This document shows, in pieces, positions 16,775 through 25,949 of a DNA stretch of 33,240 bases. Both the position numbers and the translations under genes were made by a program. The DNA comes from Pseudomonadota bacterium (GTDB lineage Bacteria; Pseudomonadota; Gammaproteobacteria; JAADHS01), in the NCBI GenBank assembly GCA_021821045.1, contig JAKACW010000051.1, positions 1-33,240 on the forward strand, read 5' to 3'. Every line of letters begins with the position of its first letter. Position 1 is the first letter of the stretch. Below the pieces are notes generated by a model. That model was not told where the DNA came from and ran no database searches. It saw nothing but the letters and a program-made list of their open reading frames with translations.

Positions 16775-18106
16775 TCACTGCCCCGGCCGCAGCACGAATC
16801 CCAACTGCACGCTGTAGTTCGGTTCCAAATACACGTTCCCCGCCAACCAGCCCTCGGTCTTCGCCTCCAACTGTGCATACGGCGCCCAGTTGCCAATGGC
16901 CTTGTAGCCGCGGAGCGTGAGCGCGCCGCCCCACTTGCCGTCGTCGGCCGTGAACGCCAGCGACTGGGGTTGCTGCCACAACGCCATGCGCCAATCCAGT
17001 CGCCACGTCGCAGCCAGCCAACGCGGGGCGTCGCGAAACTGCTGCCACTCCAACCCCAGCCATGCGTCTTTTTGATTGCGGTAGCTGTGCACCGTTACCA
17101 GGCGCTGTGATGCGGCGCTGAGCAAGAACAAATTGGCGCTCACGTCGTAGCCAAATGGCGTAAGGTGGTGCCGCAGTGTCATGTTCCAGTGGAAATCCCC
17201 CAGGCGACGGTGCTGTCCGCGGAACTGATTCCGGCCAAACAAAAAGGGATCGACCAGATTAAGCAACGACAAGTCGCGCATGTGCTTTAAATAGTCCTGC
17301 TCGGCACGGGTCAAGTCGCTGTAGTCGCGATAGCGATCGATGCCGACGCCGGAGGGGTGCGTGCCCCGGTCGGCATACGGCTCCGCGGGGCGATGCAAGT
17401 CATACACCCAGGCGTTGCAGTCCAAACCGGTGAAGTCGCGCGCCGAAATGTCGGCGCCCTCGCTAGCGGTTTCTTCCCGTGTCAGCTCGTCGGCGTCGCG
17501 ACTGGCGCAAGTGTCCAGATAGGCGATGTTGTTGAGGGTGTTCATCCACAGCAGCAGAATGTGCCAGCCGCCGGCGCGGGCGAAGAAGGTATCCTGTTCC
17601 AAGGCGTGATTGAGTTCATATTGGGCCTCGAGACCGGCCGAACTGAGGCGAATGTGATCCGCCGGATGCTGGTCTTTCAAATGCACCAGTTCGGCGTCGT
17701 CGACGTCGTAGACTTTTATGACTTCCTCGAAGTTGAAGTCATAGATTTCATTGTGGCTGTCGATGCCGTAGCGGCCCATCACGGCACGATGCCACTCTTC
17801 GTGCAGCCACGAATTGCCTAAAGGTAGCCACGTGGCGATGAGATCGAAACCGATTAAGGTCAAATAGCCGGCGCGCGGGCTATCGGCAAAGTCCTCGCCG
17901 ATGGCCTGGTGACCGTATTGATAAAACGTTTTGGTCAGCGCCAGGGATTGCGCCATGCTCGGCATGGCATAGGGCGCCTGGTTGACGAACGGGTGATCGA
18001 TGATGGGAATCGGTGATTCGAGGGTGACGGCGTGCGCCGGCGCGGTGACGAGCAATGCCGTCCCGGCTGCGAGCGCATGACACTGTCTTCGCAATAATGG
18101 TGGCAT
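16775..18106 (-). CDS. unrecognised exported protein with HExxH motif
   Basis: I do not recognise this 443-residue family. It has a clear signal peptide (ALLVTAPAHA|VTL, cleavage near residue 26). A hydrophobic stretch (GYLTLIGFDLIATWLPLG, residues 80-97) leads directly into H102-E-E-W-H106, an HExxH zinc-protease-type motif, followed by RAVMGRYG. A second hydrophobic run, HILLLWMNTLNNIAYLD, occurs mid-protein. The last 130 or so residues alternate polar and aromatic residues (for example FHWNMTLRHHL, AWLGLEWQQF) and end YSVQLGFVLRPGQ, as expected for beta-strands of an outer-membrane or barrel-like domain. It could be a periplasmic or outer-membrane metallopeptidase. HExxH alone is weak evidence, and the third metal ligand is not identified. 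Confidence 0.75.
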   Translation of the reverse strand: MPPLLRRQCHALAAGTALLVTAPAHAVTLESPIPIIDHPFVNQAPYAMPSMAQSLALTKTFYQYGHQAIGEDFADSPRAGYLTLIGFDLIATWLPLGNSWLHEEWHRAVMGRYGIDSHNEIYDFNFEEVIKVYDVDDAELVHLKDQHPADHIRLSSAGLEAQYELNHALEQDTFFARAGGWHILLLWMNTLNNIAYLDTCASRDADELTREETASEGADISARDFTGLDCNAWVYDLHRPAEPYADRGTHPSGVGIDRYRDYSDLTRAEQDYLKHMRDLSLLNLVDPFLFGRNQFRGQHRRLGDFHWNMTLRHHLTPFGYDVSANLFLLSAASQRLVTVHSYRNQKDAWLGLEWQQFRDAPRWLAATWRLDWRMALWQQPQSLAFTADDGKWGGALTLRGYKAIGNWAPYAQLEAKTEGWLAGNVYLEPNYSVQLGFVLRPGQ

Positions 18107-18120
18107 CCGTGCTCACCGTG

Positions 18121-18167
18121 AAAAACGAATAACAAGCGCCGCGCAGCAACGCGCGGGGCTTGTTATT
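18121..18167 (-). terminator. strong intrinsic terminator
   Basis: A 17-bp stem with a single mismatch (arms 18128-18144 and 18151-18167) has a 6-base loop. On the minus strand it is followed by CGTTTTT. It terminates the small gene ending at 18185 and lies just upstream of the start codon at 18106, so it insulates the HExxH gene. Confidence 0.85.
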
Positions 18168-18184
18168 TATCCTACCAGGGCAAT

Positions 18185-18448
18185 CTACGCGGGTTCAGCG
18201 TCCCGTGCCGGAACCCTGCAAATAAGATTCGACTCGCGAATGCACGCTTCCTGCGCTTTGTCGAAGATCCATTCCTTGCGCCGGTGTACGCACTCCATGT
18301 AGATAAAGTCCAGATACTCTTGAGCCTCGTCGTCGCCACTGGGCTGTGTCATTTCCAGGTACGCAAGTTTTAGGTACTTGGCGGCACAGCGCAGTAGTTC
18401 AGCGTCCTTGTATTGTTTTAGCTCTTCCTCGAACTCGGTAGTTACCAT
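18185..18448 (-). CDS. small hypothetical protein
   Basis: The 87-residue acidic, helical protein has no recognised domain. The sequence is rich in charged residues (EFEEELKQYKDAELLRCAAK, then YLDFIYMECVHRRKEW), has four Cys and no membrane segment or signal peptide. The ATG at 18448 is chosen because AGGAGG sits nine bases upstream on the minus strand; a longer frame to 18550 lacks such a site. It lies 136 bp downstream of putA in the same direction, with a CRP-like palindrome between them and a strong terminator after it, so it is probably its own short transcript. Function unknown. Confidence 0.7.
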   Translation of the reverse strand: MVTTEFEEELKQYKDAELLRCAAKYLKLAYLEMTQPSGDDEAQEYLDFIYMECVHRRKEWIFDKAQEACIRESNLICRVPARDAEPA

Positions 18449-18567
18449 CGGCACATACCTCCTGCTCGTGGTGATCGTGATAAGCGCCTTGCCCAAAAAA
18501 GCATGGCGCGTCACTTTAGCTAACGGAAAATTTTCGGCGTTCTTTAGCACGGCGGGTATGGGTAAAC

Positions 18568-18583
18568 TGTGATGCGGGTCACA
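18568..18583. promoter_or_regulatory. CRP-like binding site
   Basis: TGTGA-TGCGGG-TCACA matches the symmetrical CRP/Vfr consensus TGTGA-N6-TCACA at every arm position. It sits immediately after the putA stop codon, 120 bp upstream of the small gene starting at 18448 (minus strand). That distance would suit an activator of the small gene's promoter. The protein that binds is not in the window. Confidence 0.5.
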
Positions 18584-21500
18584 CTAGGGGCCCTCATCTT
18601 CCAATGACAAAAGACGGGTATTTCCGCCCACCGCCGCCACGTTGTTGGACACGGTTTTTTCCGTGCAGAAACGCAGCAAGTAGTGGGGGCCGCCCGCTTT
18701 CGGGCCCGTGCCGGAAAGCCGTTGTCCGCCAAACGGTTGCACGCCGACCACCGCACCGATCATGTTGCGGTTGATATACACGTTGCCGGCCGGTGCGCGG
18801 GCGGCGATGTGGCGGGCGACGGCATCGATGCGCGAATGCACGCCAAGGGTTAAGCCGTAGCCGGTTGCGTCGATGTCCGCGAGCACCTGATCCAAGGCGC
18901 TAGCGGCGTAGGTAATCACATGCAGGATCGGTCCGAACACTTCGCGACTGAGTCGATCCAAGCGGTCGATTCGGAACGCCCGCGGCGCGAAGAACACGCC
19001 ATGCTCCAAGTGATGCGGCAGCGGCGCACTGGCGATCGGTTGGCCGAATGTCTCGAGATAAGCCACATGCTGGGCGAGGGTCTGTCTGGCGTTTTCATCG
19101 ATGACCGGGCCGACGTCCGTGTGCAGCAGATTCGGTTCACCTACTCTGATCTCGCGCATCGCGCCGGCCAGCAGTTCGAGGACTTTGTCCGCCACGTCCT
19201 CTTGCACGAACAGCACGCGCAGCGCCGAGCAGCGTTGTCCGGCGCTGTTGAAGGCCGAGTTCACAGCATCCACTACCACCTGATCGGGCAGGGCGGAGCT
19301 GTCGACAATCATGGCGTTCTGGCCGCCGGTTTCGGCGATGAAGGGGATAATCGGTCCCTTGCGGGCGGCGATGAGTTCGTTGATCGTCCGCGCCGTTTCG
19401 GTCGAGCCGGTGAAGACGATGCCGGCGATGCGATTGTCGCCGGCCAGTGTGGAGCCCAGCACGCTGCCGGCACCGGGCAGGAAGTGCAGTACGTCCGTCG
19501 GAACGCCCGCCTCGTGCAGCAGGGCCACCACGCGATGGCCGATCAATGGGGTCTGACTTGCCGGTTTGGCGATAACGCAATTGCCCGCCGCCAGCGCCGC
19601 CGCCACTTGGCCGGTGAATATTGCCAAGGGAAAGTTCCATGGGCTGATGCAGGCGAACACACCGCGGCCGATCATGCTCAGTTGATTCAGTTCGCCGGTC
19701 GGGCCGGGCAGTTTGATCGGAGCGGCGAACAGTTTTCGCGCTTGCGCGGCGTAATAGCGGCAGTAATCCACCGCTTCCCGCAGTTCCGCCACGGCATCGG
19801 GAACGCACTTGCCGGCTTCGCGAATGCACAATGCCAGCAGTTCGGCGTGATGGGCTTCCAGAAGTTCGGCGGCCTTGTCTAAACACGCGGCCCGCTTATC
19901 CACCGGCACACGCGACCAACTGGAGAACGCCCGGTGCGCCGCTGCAAGTGCATCGTCCACCATTCCTTCATCGGCCGCCCCCACCGTGCCCAGCGGACGC
20001 TGACGGTTCGCCGGCTCGAAAACTGCTTTGGTCGGTCCTTCGCCGGGCGCGCCGTTGATGATCGGTTGCGCGCGCCACTCCTGGTGTTGCCATTGACCCA
20101 ACGCTTCATCGAGCGAATTTAACGCCGGCTCATCGGCCAGCAAATAGCCGCGGGAATTGCGTCGCTCGCTGAACAGCTCGGGTGGCAAGGGAATCTTCGG
20201 ATGGGCGCCCGGCCGCTCCGTGCTTTTTGCGACGGGGTCGGCAATGATGGATTCCACGCTGATGTCCGCATCCACGATGTGATGGACGAACGAGGTATTG
20301 GCGCCGTTCTCCAACAGGCGGCGCACCAAGTACGGCAGCAGCTCGCGATGGCCGCCCACCGGCGCGTAAACGCGGCAGGGAATATTCAACTTGTCGGATC
20401 CGACGATCTGTTGGTAAAGCGCTTCGCCCATGCCGTGCAGACGCTGGAATTCGAATGCCAGGTTCTTCGGTCTGGTTTCCAAGATGTAAGCCAACGTGTG
20501 AGCGTTATGAGTGGCGAATTGGGGGTAGATGGCATCGGCCGCGCCCATCATGCGCCGGGCGCAAGCGAGGTAGGCCACATCGGTGTGGTACTTGCGCGAG
20601 TAGACGGGATAGTGAGGCAGGCCTTGTTCCTGCGCCCGCTTGATTTCGCTATCCCAATAGGCGCCTTTCACCAGCCGCACGGGAATGCGCTTGCCGGCTT
20701 CGCGCGCTTGATCGATCAGCCACTCCAGCACGTGGGGCGCGCGCTTTTGATACGCTTGCACGGCCAGTCCGAAGCCGTGCCAGTGCTGCAATTCGGCAAG
20801 ATTGAAAACCGCTTCGAAAATATCCAGCGACAATTCCAATCGCTCGCTTTCCTCGGCGTCCACCGTCAGCGTGATGTCCGCCGCTTTGGCGTGTTCGGCC
20901 AGTGTTTTCAGGCGCGGGATGAGTTCCGCCAGCACGCGTGTGCGCTGCGCGACACTGTAGCGCGGATGGAGCGCCGACAATTTGATGGAGATGCTGGGCG
21001 CGGAGAACAGGTCATCCTCGGCGCGCCGCGCCTCGGCCAGCGCGGCGATGGCGTGCTGATAAGCCTCGAAAAATTGCTCGGCGTCTTTTTCCGTCAGCGC
21101 CGCTTCACCGAGCATGTCGAAGGAATGGCGATACATTCGATTGGCGGCGTTGGCGGAACGGTCCAGCGCCTGCTCGATGGTCTCGCCCATCACGAATTGA
21201 TGGCCGATGATGCGCATCGCTTGGCGCATGGCTAAACGCACCACCGGCTCGCCGGTGCGGGCCACGAAGCGTTTGAACCAGGCATCGGGCTGGCTGACCG
21301 CCTCTTTCTCTAATTTTATGAAGCGCCCGGTAAGCATCAAGCCCCAGGTTGAGGCGTTCACGAACAGGCTGTGACTGTGACCGAGGTGATCGTCCCATTC
21401 GCCTTGGCTGAGTTTGTCCTGGATCAGCGCATCGGCGGTGCGGTCGTCGGGAATGCGCAGCAGCGCTTCCGCCAAGCACATGAGCATGATGCCTTCCTGG

Positions 21501-21733
21501 GACGACAAACTGTATTCATGGAGAAACGCTTCGATGCCCGCGTCCTGGGTGCCGGCGGCGCGCACGTTGTTCACCAACTCGCGAGCGCGTTCCTCGACGC
21601 GTTGCTGAGCCGCGGCATCGATTTTGCCGTGGGCCAGCAGGGCCTTCACCGTGTCGGCCTCATCGGCCAAGTAGGCGGCGGAAATGGCGGCGCGCAGGGG
21701 TGAGCGGGTCGGGAAAGGGGTATCGAGAATCAT
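18584..21733 (-). CDS. putA: bifunctional proline dehydrogenase / P5C dehydrogenase PutA
   Basis: PutA oxidises L-proline to glutamate in two steps: FAD-dependent proline dehydrogenase, then NAD-dependent L-glutamate gamma-semialdehyde dehydrogenase, with channelling between the sites. The 1049-residue protein has the helical arm, the PRODH barrel (about residues 190-480, ending [18 protein letters not shown] with the substrate-binding arginine pair) and an aldehyde dehydrogenase domain with E801 (FIAETGGQN) and catalytic C835 ([10 protein letters not shown]). It lacks the N-terminal ribbon-helix-helix DNA-binding domain of the E. coli protein (1320 residues), so it cannot repress itself in that way. 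The ATG at 21733 lacks a good ribosome site, but the N-terminus is typical. Membrane-associated on the cytoplasmic face, passing electrons to quinone. Confidence 0.95.
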   Translation of the reverse strand: MILDTPFPTRSPLRAAISAAYLADEADTVKALLAHGKIDAAAQQRVEERARELVNNVRAAGTQDAGIEAFLHEYSLSSQEGIMLMCLAEALLRIPDDRTADALIQDKLSQGEWDDHLGHSHSLFVNASTWGLMLTGRFIKLEKEAVSQPDAWFKRFVARTGEPVVRLAMRQAMRIIGHQFVMGETIEQALDRSANAANRMYRHSFDMLGEAALTEKDAEQFFEAYQHAIAALAEARRAEDDLFSAPSISIKLSALHPRYSVAQRTRVLAELIPRLKTLAEHAKAADITLTVDAEESERLELSLDIFEAVFNLAELQHWHGFGLAVQAYQKRAPHVLEWLIDQAREAGKRIPVRLVKGAYWDSEIKRAQEQGLPHYPVYSRKYHTDVAYLACARRMMGAADAIYPQFATHNAHTLAYILETRPKNLAFEFQRLHGMGEALYQQIVGSDKLNIPCRVYAPVGGHRELLPYLVRRLLENGANTSFVHHIVDADISVESIIADPVAKSTERPGAHPKIPLPPELFSERRNSRGYLLADEPALNSLDEALGQWQHQEWRAQPIINGAPGEGPTKAVFEPANRQRPLGTVGAADEGMVDDALAAAHRAFSSWSRVPVDKRAACLDKAAELLEAHHAELLALCIREAGKCVPDAVAELREAVDYCRYYAAQARKLFAAPIKLPGPTGELNQLSMIGRGVFACISPWNFPLAIFTGQVAAALAAGNCVIAKPASQTPLIGHRVVALLHEAGVPTDVLHFLPGAGSVLGSTLAGDNRIAGIVFTGSTETARTINELIAARKGPIIPFIAETGGQNAMIVDSSALPDQVVVDAVNSAFNSAGQRCSALRVLFVQEDVADKVLELLAGAMREIRVGEPNLLHTDVGPVIDENARQTLAQHVAYLETFGQPIASAPLPHHLEHGVFFAPRAFRIDRLDRLSREVFGPILHVITYAASALDQVLADIDATGYGLTLGVHSRIDAVARHIAARAPAGNVYINRNMIGAVVGVQPFGGQRLSGTGPKAGGPHYLLRFCTEKTVSNNVAAVGGNTRLLSLEDEGP

Positions 21734-21888
21734 GTTAGGCCATGGCGTCCGTGCCGGTGAAAAAGTGTGGGAGCGTAACGTGGGTCCATCCTTCTGCCGC
21801 CAAGATCATGAATTCCAGACGGTTACCGTTCCAATGCTTATCTAAAGTATTGCCAATCGCCGGCAAACCGCAAGCCCCGCAGAGAAAT

Positions 21889-21915
21889 TTGCAAGTATTT
21901 GAAAAGTGGTTTAAT
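21889..21915 (+). promoter_or_regulatory. possible promoter of tRNA-Ser
   Basis: TTGCAA (21889-21894) and TTTAAT (21910-21915) are separated by 15 bases and followed by a GC-rich stretch (GCCGCCTC), the kind of discriminator found at stringently controlled RNA promoters. The spacer is shorter than ideal. No other feature was found in the 250 bp between putA and the tRNA apart from a REP fragment (TGTGGGAGCG near 21765). Confidence 0.35.
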
Positions 21916-21983
21916 CTTGCCGCCTCTTTCGCTGCGCGTTGGGTCGATTGCCAGCCCACGGCGCAGCAATCAGCAGTACCCCC

Positions 21984-22074
<91 letters not shown>

Positions 22075-22146
22075 ATCATTGTCGATTTGCAAACACTTCG
22101 GGACCCGCTCGCGGGGCATTTGCTCGTTGATCCAGGAGATGACGTC

Positions 22147-22413
22147 ATGACCAGTGAAAAGAAGAAGTTGGATGAATTGATGGCGGAATTGCGGCAGCAC
22201 CGCGATGAACTGCGGGTGCAGATGCACTTGGCCAAGCAGGAAGCCAAGGAAGAGTGGGGCGAGGTCGAGAAGAAATTCGACATGCTCGAACGAAAATTCA
22301 GCGCCGCGAAGAACGAAGCCGGTGATGCGGCGGGCGATGTCTTTGCCGCGGCGCGTCTGCTCGGCGAAGAAGTCGGTTCCGCCTTCAAGCGTATTAGAAA
22401 CAGACTTAGCTAG
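22147..22413 (+). CDS. small coiled-coil protein
   Basis: The 88-residue, highly charged, helical protein is of unknown function. Almost the whole chain predicts as coiled coil (KKLDELMAELRQHRDELRVQ, then EEWGEVEKKFDMLERKF), with an Ala/Gly-rich linker (NEAGDAAGDVFAAARLL) and a C-terminal amphipathic, basic helix (EEVGSAFKRIRNRLS) that could contact membrane or nucleic acid. It has no signal peptide. The ATG at 22147 is preceded by CAGGAGATGACGTC. It lies 73 bp after tRNA-Ser and is followed by a long hairpin at 22444-22480. Similar small coiled-coil proteins occur in proteobacteria without assigned roles. Confidence 0.75.
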   Translation: MTSEKKKLDELMAELRQHRDELRVQMHLAKQEAKEEWGEVEKKFDMLERKFSAAKNEAGDAAGDVFAAARLLGEEVGSAFKRIRNRLS

Positions 22414-22443
22414 GGTTCGCGCTCGTCGGTAAATTGGGCGCCC

Positions 22444-22480
22444 CGACGACGCGAACGAAACTGAATCGTTCGCGTCGTTG
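22444..22480. terminator. 15-bp hairpin, possible terminator
   Basis: Left arm 22444-22458 and right arm 22466-22480 pair over 15 bp with one G-T pair, around the loop AACTGAA. There is no T-run on either side, so termination would be factor-assisted or by a non-canonical route. It separates the coiled-coil gene from the EamA transporter gene. Confidence 0.5.
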
Positions 22481-22503
22481 TGCGTTAGACTACATCTCCT
22501 TAC

Positions 22504-23394
22504 TTGCCATGCAGCGTAGGGGGAGGTTACATCAATCCACTTCTAGCCTTGATCTGCGGCGCATCCTGTATCGCCTTGGCGCCGTTGTTCGTCAAAGTGT
22601 CCGAGATCTCACCGGTAGCCACGGCGTTTTACCGCATCGCCTTGGCGCTGCCGGTATTGTGGCTTTGGCATCGCCACTCGGACCAAATCACCTCGGGCAC
22701 GCCCCATCCCCGCAAGCATAGGTTGATGCTGCTGGCGGGTGTGTTCTTCGCTTGCGATCTTTCCGTCTGGCACTGGTCGATCAAAATGACCTCGGTGGCC
22801 AATGCCACGCTGCTGGCGAATTTCTCGCCGGTGTTCGTCACACTCGGCGGCTGGCTTCTGTTTCGCGAGCGCGTATCCGGCTGGTTCGTGTTCGCCGTTG
22901 CGCTCGGAATTTTCGGTGCGGCGATCGTCATGGGCGACAGTCTGCAGCTCAAGGGCAGTTACCTCACGGGGGATCTGCTGAGTCTGCTTGCGGCAGTGTT
23001 TTACGGCGCCTATCTGCTCACCGTTAGCCGTCTGCGCCAGTATGCCTCGACGCCCGAGATCATGACGTGGAGCGGTCTGTCGTGCGCCGCCGTGTTGTTC
23101 GTGATCGCCGTGACGACGGAAGAGGACTTGATCCCGCTCACTGCGCAGGCCTGGGCCATCCTTGCCGGCTTGGCCTTGATCTCCCATGCCGGCGGTCAGA
23201 GTCTCATCACCTTCGCGCTCGCTCATCTGGGTGCGGCGTTTTCCTCGCTCGGTCTGCTCCTGCAGCCGGTCGTTGCGGCGTTGTTGGCCTGGGGATGGTT
23301 GAATGAGAGTTTGCGACCGTGGCAGCTCGCGGGCGGCTTGCTGGTGCTGGTCGCCATCGGCATCGCCCGTTACGACCAGACGCGGCGTCCTTAA
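22504..23394 (+). CDS. EamA/DMT-family membrane transporter
   Basis: This inner-membrane protein of 280-296 residues has about ten predicted helices arranged as two EamA repeats. The first is LLALICGASCIALAPLFVKV; the second begins LTGDLLSLLAAVFYGAYLL. Members of this drug/metabolite transporter superfamily export amino acids or other small metabolites; the substrate is unknown. The start is odd. The frame opens at TTG 22504, but the strong ribosome site AGGGGGAGG (22518-22526) lies inside it, four bases before an ATC at 22531. Translation from that ATC gives (I/M)NPLLALICGA, which looks like the usual family N-terminus. The gene may therefore use a rare ATC start, or TTG 22504. Confidence 0.88.
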   Translation: MPCSVGGGYINPLLALICGASCIALAPLFVKVSEISPVATAFYRIALALPVLWLWHRHSDQITSGTPHPRKHRLMLLAGVFFACDLSVWHWSIKMTSVANATLLANFSPVFVTLGGWLLFRERVSGWFVFAVALGIFGAAIVMGDSLQLKGSYLTGDLLSLLAAVFYGAYLLTVSRLRQYASTPEIMTWSGLSCAAVLFVIAVTTEEDLIPLTAQAWAILAGLALISHAGGQSLITFALAHLGAAFSSLGLLLQPVVAALLAWGWLNESLRPWQLAGGLLVLVAIGIARYDQTRRP

Positions 23395-23497
23395 GCTTCA
23401 AGTAACCATGACGTGATAGAGTGCCCACGAAATGGTCGCCGGTGCACAAAATTCAGGGAATTCACCGGCGCGATCCTGCAGCAGGAGGAGCGTTGCG

Positions 23498-23800
23498 ATG
23501 AAAGATAAACTCTGCACGTCCTGTGGTTATATCGGCAAGCCGACGACACAAGGCGTTGGCAGTTTCGCCGTCGATGCGGTGATCTGGCTGACGGCGTTGG
23601 TGGTGTCGTTCTTCACCGGCATTTTTGCCTTCATGTTCATCGCGCTGGCCTGGACGATTTATCACCTGGCGTTGTACCGAACGACGACCTGTCCCAAGTG
23701 CGGCAATATCGCCATGGTGAGTCAGACGAGCCACAAGGCGCAGGAATACCGCGAACGGCCGACGATTGCCACGGTTTACGAGAAGCGTCCGCAACAATAG
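23498..23800 (+). CDS. small zinc-ribbon membrane protein
   Basis: This 100-residue protein has a split zinc ribbon: C-T-S-C-G-Y near the N-terminus and C-P-K-C-G-N after the membrane part. Between them lies a long hydrophobic region (AVIWLTALVVSFFTGIFAF then MFIALAWTIYHLAL), enough for one long or two short membrane helices forming a hairpin that would bring the two Cys pairs together on the cytoplasmic side. The ATG at 23498 is supported by GGAGGAG nearby; a frame extending to 23432 lacks that. Function unknown. It converges with the phosphatase gene 18 bp away. Confidence 0.8.
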   Translation: MKDKLCTSCGYIGKPTTQGVGSFAVDAVIWLTALVVSFFTGIFAFMFIALAWTIYHLALYRTTTCPKCGNIAMVSQTSHKAQEYRERPTIATVYEKRPQQ

Positions 23801-23818
23801 GGCGGTTAGTTCTTCACG

Positions 23819-25939
23819 TCATGCGGTGCGCTTGATCAAGATTGCCGTTCGATCGTCCACGACTTGCGCGCCTGCCCCGAAATCCACCAGCGCCGCGCGC
23901 AGCGCGAACATCATCTCCGCCGCGCTGCGTCCGCGCTGATCGAGAATCAGTTTCTCCACGCGTTCGCGGCCGAACGTCGCGCCGTCGCGGCGCTTGAGAT
24001 CGTAGATGCCGTCGGAGCACACCACGAAAATATCTCCCGGCGCCAACTCAACCGGTTCTGGAAGACGAATGTCCAGGTCGGAGAGGATGCCCAGGGGCGG
24101 CGCGTCGGCGTCGAGAGCGACAAAGCGCTTGTCGGCATGACGGTAATGCAGCAGCGGGGCTTGCCCTGCGCTGAAGTAATCGAGGACATGGGATTTGGCG
24201 TCGAGGGTGCCGAGCCACGCCGTCACAAAACGTCCTTCGCGCAGATCCTGCACCAGTTGTTCGTTGAGGTGGCGTGCCGCTTCCGCCAGCGGCGTGCCGG
24301 TGCGCACGGCCATGCGCAGCATGGCGCGGACCTCCGCCACGGATATTGCCGGTCCGACGCCGTGGCCGGTCGCGTCCGCCAGCAGGAACGCCGCTTGATG
24401 GGCGCCTTTCACGTCGATCTCCACCGGACCGTCTGCCTGCCTGCGGCGAAAGCCCACCACGTCGTAGCTGTCGCCGCCGGTTTCTTCGGCCGGGTCGCTC
24501 CAGGCGCTGATGTCATAGCCGGCGAGACGCGGCAAGGCGTCCGGAAATGTGTTCTGCTGAATCTGGCGGGCCAGCTGCAAATCCCGTTCGAGCTTCATGA
24601 GTGATTGCAGATTGTGCCGCATCTGCTCCTGCGCGCCGGCCAGGCGGCGGATTTCTGTGATATCCGACAACACCGGAGGACCCGGTTCGAGATTGCCGCG
24701 GCTGATGCGCTCGTTCTGCTCGGCAATGGCTTCGATCGGCCGGCTAAGGTGTCGCGACAGCGCCAACGAGCGTTCGAACGCGATCGCCAGCACGATCGCG
24801 ATCATGACCGCCATGGCGATGAGCATTTGGCGGACGTTGCCGAGCAGGTCCACTTCCGGCACCAGCACCACGGTGATCAGCGGCATGTCGTTGTTGAGTT
24901 GAAACGTCTTCGCTTGCCCCCACCAGGCTTGCCCCTCGCTGCGAAAGCGCAGTGCGCCATTGTCGCCCGGCGGACGTTGCGTGAATGCGTTGGCGGCGTC
25001 CGTCGCCAGCGGAATGCCCAGATCGCGCGGGCTTCTGAGCAGGGCGTCGTTGCGCGCGGCGGCGTCGAGAAAGCGCGGATAGCGCGGCAGCCCCACGATG
25101 CGATTGTCGCCGGTCAGGACAACCACCATGCCGTGCTCTTGGATGTTGAGCTGAGTGGTGAACGCCGAGATGTCGGAGAGCAGCACGTCGAACCCAATCA
25201 CGTGTTGGTGGCCATCGCCCGGATCGAACACCACGGACGCGGTGATGCCGGCCTCTTTGGTGGTGAAGAAAATGTAAGGCTCGGTCCAGTGGATGCTGTT
25301 GTCGTCAAGCGGCGAGTCAGTGGCGGGCGGCTGGGCGTGGCGTGCGATCGCGCCTTGGTACCATGGCCGCAGGCGCGGATCGTAGCCCAGATCGGCGTAG
25401 CGCTCGTTGGGCGCTTCGCCGTTGCGCCATTCGATGATGCGGCTTTGACTGCCCCATTGATCGTGGCGGGTCTGGCGGTTCATCCATTTGTCGCCGCTGC
25501 GCAGCAGCATGTGTTCGCGGCCCCGGGAGTCCGCCACCAGCGCCGAGGAAATTTGCGGGTGCTCGTTGATCAGGGGCGCCAGGATGGTGTTGAGCGCGTC
25601 GGAATCGTCCGTGTCGAGCAGGCCGGCGTTGCCCCATTGGCGTGCCAGTTGTAACTCGCGGATAACCGGTTCGAAGAACTGGCTCAGTCTGAGTTCGGTT
25701 TGCGCCAGGGTGTGGTCGATCAGGTCCGCCGACAAGCTGCGTACCATGCCGCGTGTGCCGATGAAGGCAATGGCGGCCATGATTCCGCCCAGCGCGAGCA
25801 CCGCCACGAGCAGGATGGTGAATAGGCGGGTGCGCATCGACATGGGTCGGCGCCGTGCGCGCAGCGCGGTGCGAATGATGGAACGACTGATGGTTCGGGT
25901 CATGGCTCGGGTCATGGACGCAATTGTGCCAGCGCACAT
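23819..25939 (-). CDS. SpoIIE-type PP2C serine phosphatase with dCache sensor and HAMP
   Basis: This is a membrane-bound signalling phosphatase (706 residues from the first ATG). The domain order is an N-terminal membrane helix (FTILLVAVLALGGIMAAIAF), a large periplasmic dCache-like sensor with RLRPWYQGA, a second helix (MLIAMAVMIAIVLAIAF), HAMP, a short coiled coil (LERDLQLARQIQQNTFP) and a C-terminal SpoIIE/PP2C domain. The metal-binding motifs are intact: EETGGDSYDVVGF, LLADATGHGVGP, FVVCSDGIYD and DDRTAIL. It should dephosphorylate a Ser/Thr protein, classically an anti-sigma-antagonist; none is in the window. Several in-frame ATGs (25915, 25903, 25843, 25837) could be the true start. The gene lies 10 bp after the kinase gene, in one operon. 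Confidence 0.88.
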   Translation of the reverse strand: MCAGTIASMTRAMTRTISRSIIRTALRARRRPMSMRTRLFTILLVAVLALGGIMAAIAFIGTRGMVRSLSADLIDHTLAQTELRLSQFFEPVIRELQLARQWGNAGLLDTDDSDALNTILAPLINEHPQISSALVADSRGREHMLLRSGDKWMNRQTRHDQWGSQSRIIEWRNGEAPNERYADLGYDPRLRPWYQGAIARHAQPPATDSPLDDNSIHWTEPYIFFTTKEAGITASVVFDPGDGHQHVIGFDVLLSDISAFTTQLNIQEHGMVVVLTGDNRIVGLPRYPRFLDAAARNDALLRSPRDLGIPLATDAANAFTQRPPGDNGALRFRSEGQAWWGQAKTFQLNNDMPLITVVLVPEVDLLGNVRQMLIAMAVMIAIVLAIAFERSLALSRHLSRPIEAIAEQNERISRGNLEPGPPVLSDITEIRRLAGAQEQMRHNLQSLMKLERDLQLARQIQQNTFPDALPRLAGYDISAWSDPAEETGGDSYDVVGFRRRQADGPVEIDVKGAHQAAFLLADATGHGVGPAISVAEVRAMLRMAVRTGTPLAEAARHLNEQLVQDLREGRFVTAWLGTLDAKSHVLDYFSAGQAPLLHYRHADKRFVALDADAPPLGILSDLDIRLPEPVELAPGDIFVVCSDGIYDLKRRDGATFGRERVEKLILDQRGRSAAEMMFALRAALVDFGAGAQVVDDRTAILIKRTA

Positions 25940-25949
25940 GCCCGGGATT

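Noticed and set aside
18920-21235. Long plus-strand frames opposite putA
   Set aside because: They are shadows of a well-conserved enzyme with all catalytic residues in place. The compositions are unlike real proteins and no ribosome sites were seen.
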